Source: Prosopocoilus inquinatus
Lineage: Eukaryota > Arthropoda > Insecta > Coleoptera > Lucanidae
Direction: 5' to 3'
Assembly (NCBI GenBank): GCA_036172665.1
Contig: JAYKNF010000016.1
Span: forward strand, 186,001-250,000
Length of the DNA stretch: 64,000 nucleotides
Each line of letters begins with the position of its first letter. The stretch's first letter is position 1. The notes under the pieces were generated by a model that saw nothing but the letters and a program-made list of their open reading frames with translations, was not told the origin of the DNA and did no database searches. Shown here in pieces: positions 63,507 to 64,000 of this stretch. A program made the translations under genes and the position numbers.

Positions 63507-64000
63507 GAGCTAGCAAATCCAACTTTATCATTTTTAAAAATATTCAGAAAATTTTATTGAAATTAAAGAGCGTATTTTCGAGCAGGCAGTGTTACGGTTC
63601 TAGTAATAAATGATAAAAACAATTGCAAGTTGTTAAATATCAAATAGAATTTATTGACATTACAAAGTACAGTGTTTGTTACTTGTTTTAATGATTAGAC
63701 AACAAAAATGAGACATACTGAAGCCGTTAATTATTTATTTTTATTTATCAACTGATTTTAAAAAAGTTTTATTTATTGTATTCAGCATAAAAAATGCTGT
63801 TAAATGAGGAGGGGGGTACTTTGCTATTTGAATTGCTAAAGTTGAGGTTGTCATCGTTTAGGGAATTAGAGGGGGGGGGGGGAAATTTACATCTTCAAAT
63901 GATTATTTAAATATAAAAATTGATCTGTCTGAGCATTTTTAAGAAATATTTTTCTTAACCATTTTATAGAATTTATCCGTTACTTTCGAGGAACATTTTA
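63507..64000. other. Intergenic with poly-G runs
   Basis: Nothing recognised except G runs near 63811 and 63870. Confidence 0.35.

Overview
The window looks like a transposon-dense, A+T-rich intergenic region of an arthropod, most likely an insect. The evidence is the element repertoire: BEL-Pao, Copia and Gypsy LTR elements, a CR1/L2-type non-LTR element, Penelope-like elements (PLEs), a FLYWCH-MULE, Transib, Harbinger-, mariner- and hAT-type MITEs, and eukaryotic-style frames broken by decay. I see no intact host gene. The only candidate non-transposon gene is a decayed YqaJ-exonuclease-like gene (3451-6290, minus). That family is itself multicopy in insect genomes, so it is not firm evidence of a host locus.

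Layout. 1-2.2 kb: unassigned sequence, an imperfect palindrome and a solo LTR (1335-2206). 2.7-6.3 kb: a palindromic MITE and the YqaJ pseudogene, split by a 1.75-kb foldback element. 7.2-16.3 kb: an old Copia element (TSD TTGCA) that received a BEL-Pao element (8503-14434), a solo Gypsy LTR (15184-15527) and a PLE fragment. 16.3-19.5 kb: transposase remnant, small MITEs, a 148-bp tandem repeat and a 1.29-kb mariner-type palindrome. 19.5-25.9 kb: a young BEL-Pao element whose two 444-bp LTRs are nearly identical. 26.6-33.5 kb: a minus-strand non-LTR element with an esterase-like ORF1, interrupted by a FLYWCH-MULE transposon (28770-31083). 33.7-38.8 kb: foldback copies, a candidate long solo LTR and a PLE endonuclease scrap. 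38.9-40.0 kb: a head-to-head array of about 312-bp repeats with hammerhead ribozymes. 40.9-46.9 kb: a Gypsy element with both LTRs and decayed frames. 47.1-50.2 kb: a PLE bounded by inverted repeats that carry hammerhead-like cores, itself invaded by the hammerhead repeat. 51-59.5 kb: PLE, transposase and BEL scraps, a foldback with tRNA-like promoter boxes in both arms, and more hammerhead repeats. 59.6-62.1 kb: a Transib (RAG1-like) transposase pseudogene interrupted by a PLE-derived palindrome. 62-64 kb: A+T-rich tandem repeats and a Harbinger-type MITE.

The signal I consider most interesting is the hammerhead repeat family (retrozyme-like). Each complete unit encodes a type-I hammerhead with the conserved core CTGAAGA / GAAA / GTC or GTA, a short palindromic helix III and an interrupted helix I. 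Copies occur at 16965-17185, 38959-40020, 47288-47788, 48265-48350, 56288-56744 and 57539-57671. Four of them are internally inverted, and three of those four (16965, 38959 and 48265) have clear 11-14-bp target-site duplications; the fourth (56288) has 9 bp or more. Those lengths resemble the TSDs of the two PLE-type insertions here (11 and 15 bp), which suggests, as inference only, that the PLE machinery mobilises the hammerhead repeats. No tool was run; all calls are from reading the sequence and translations.
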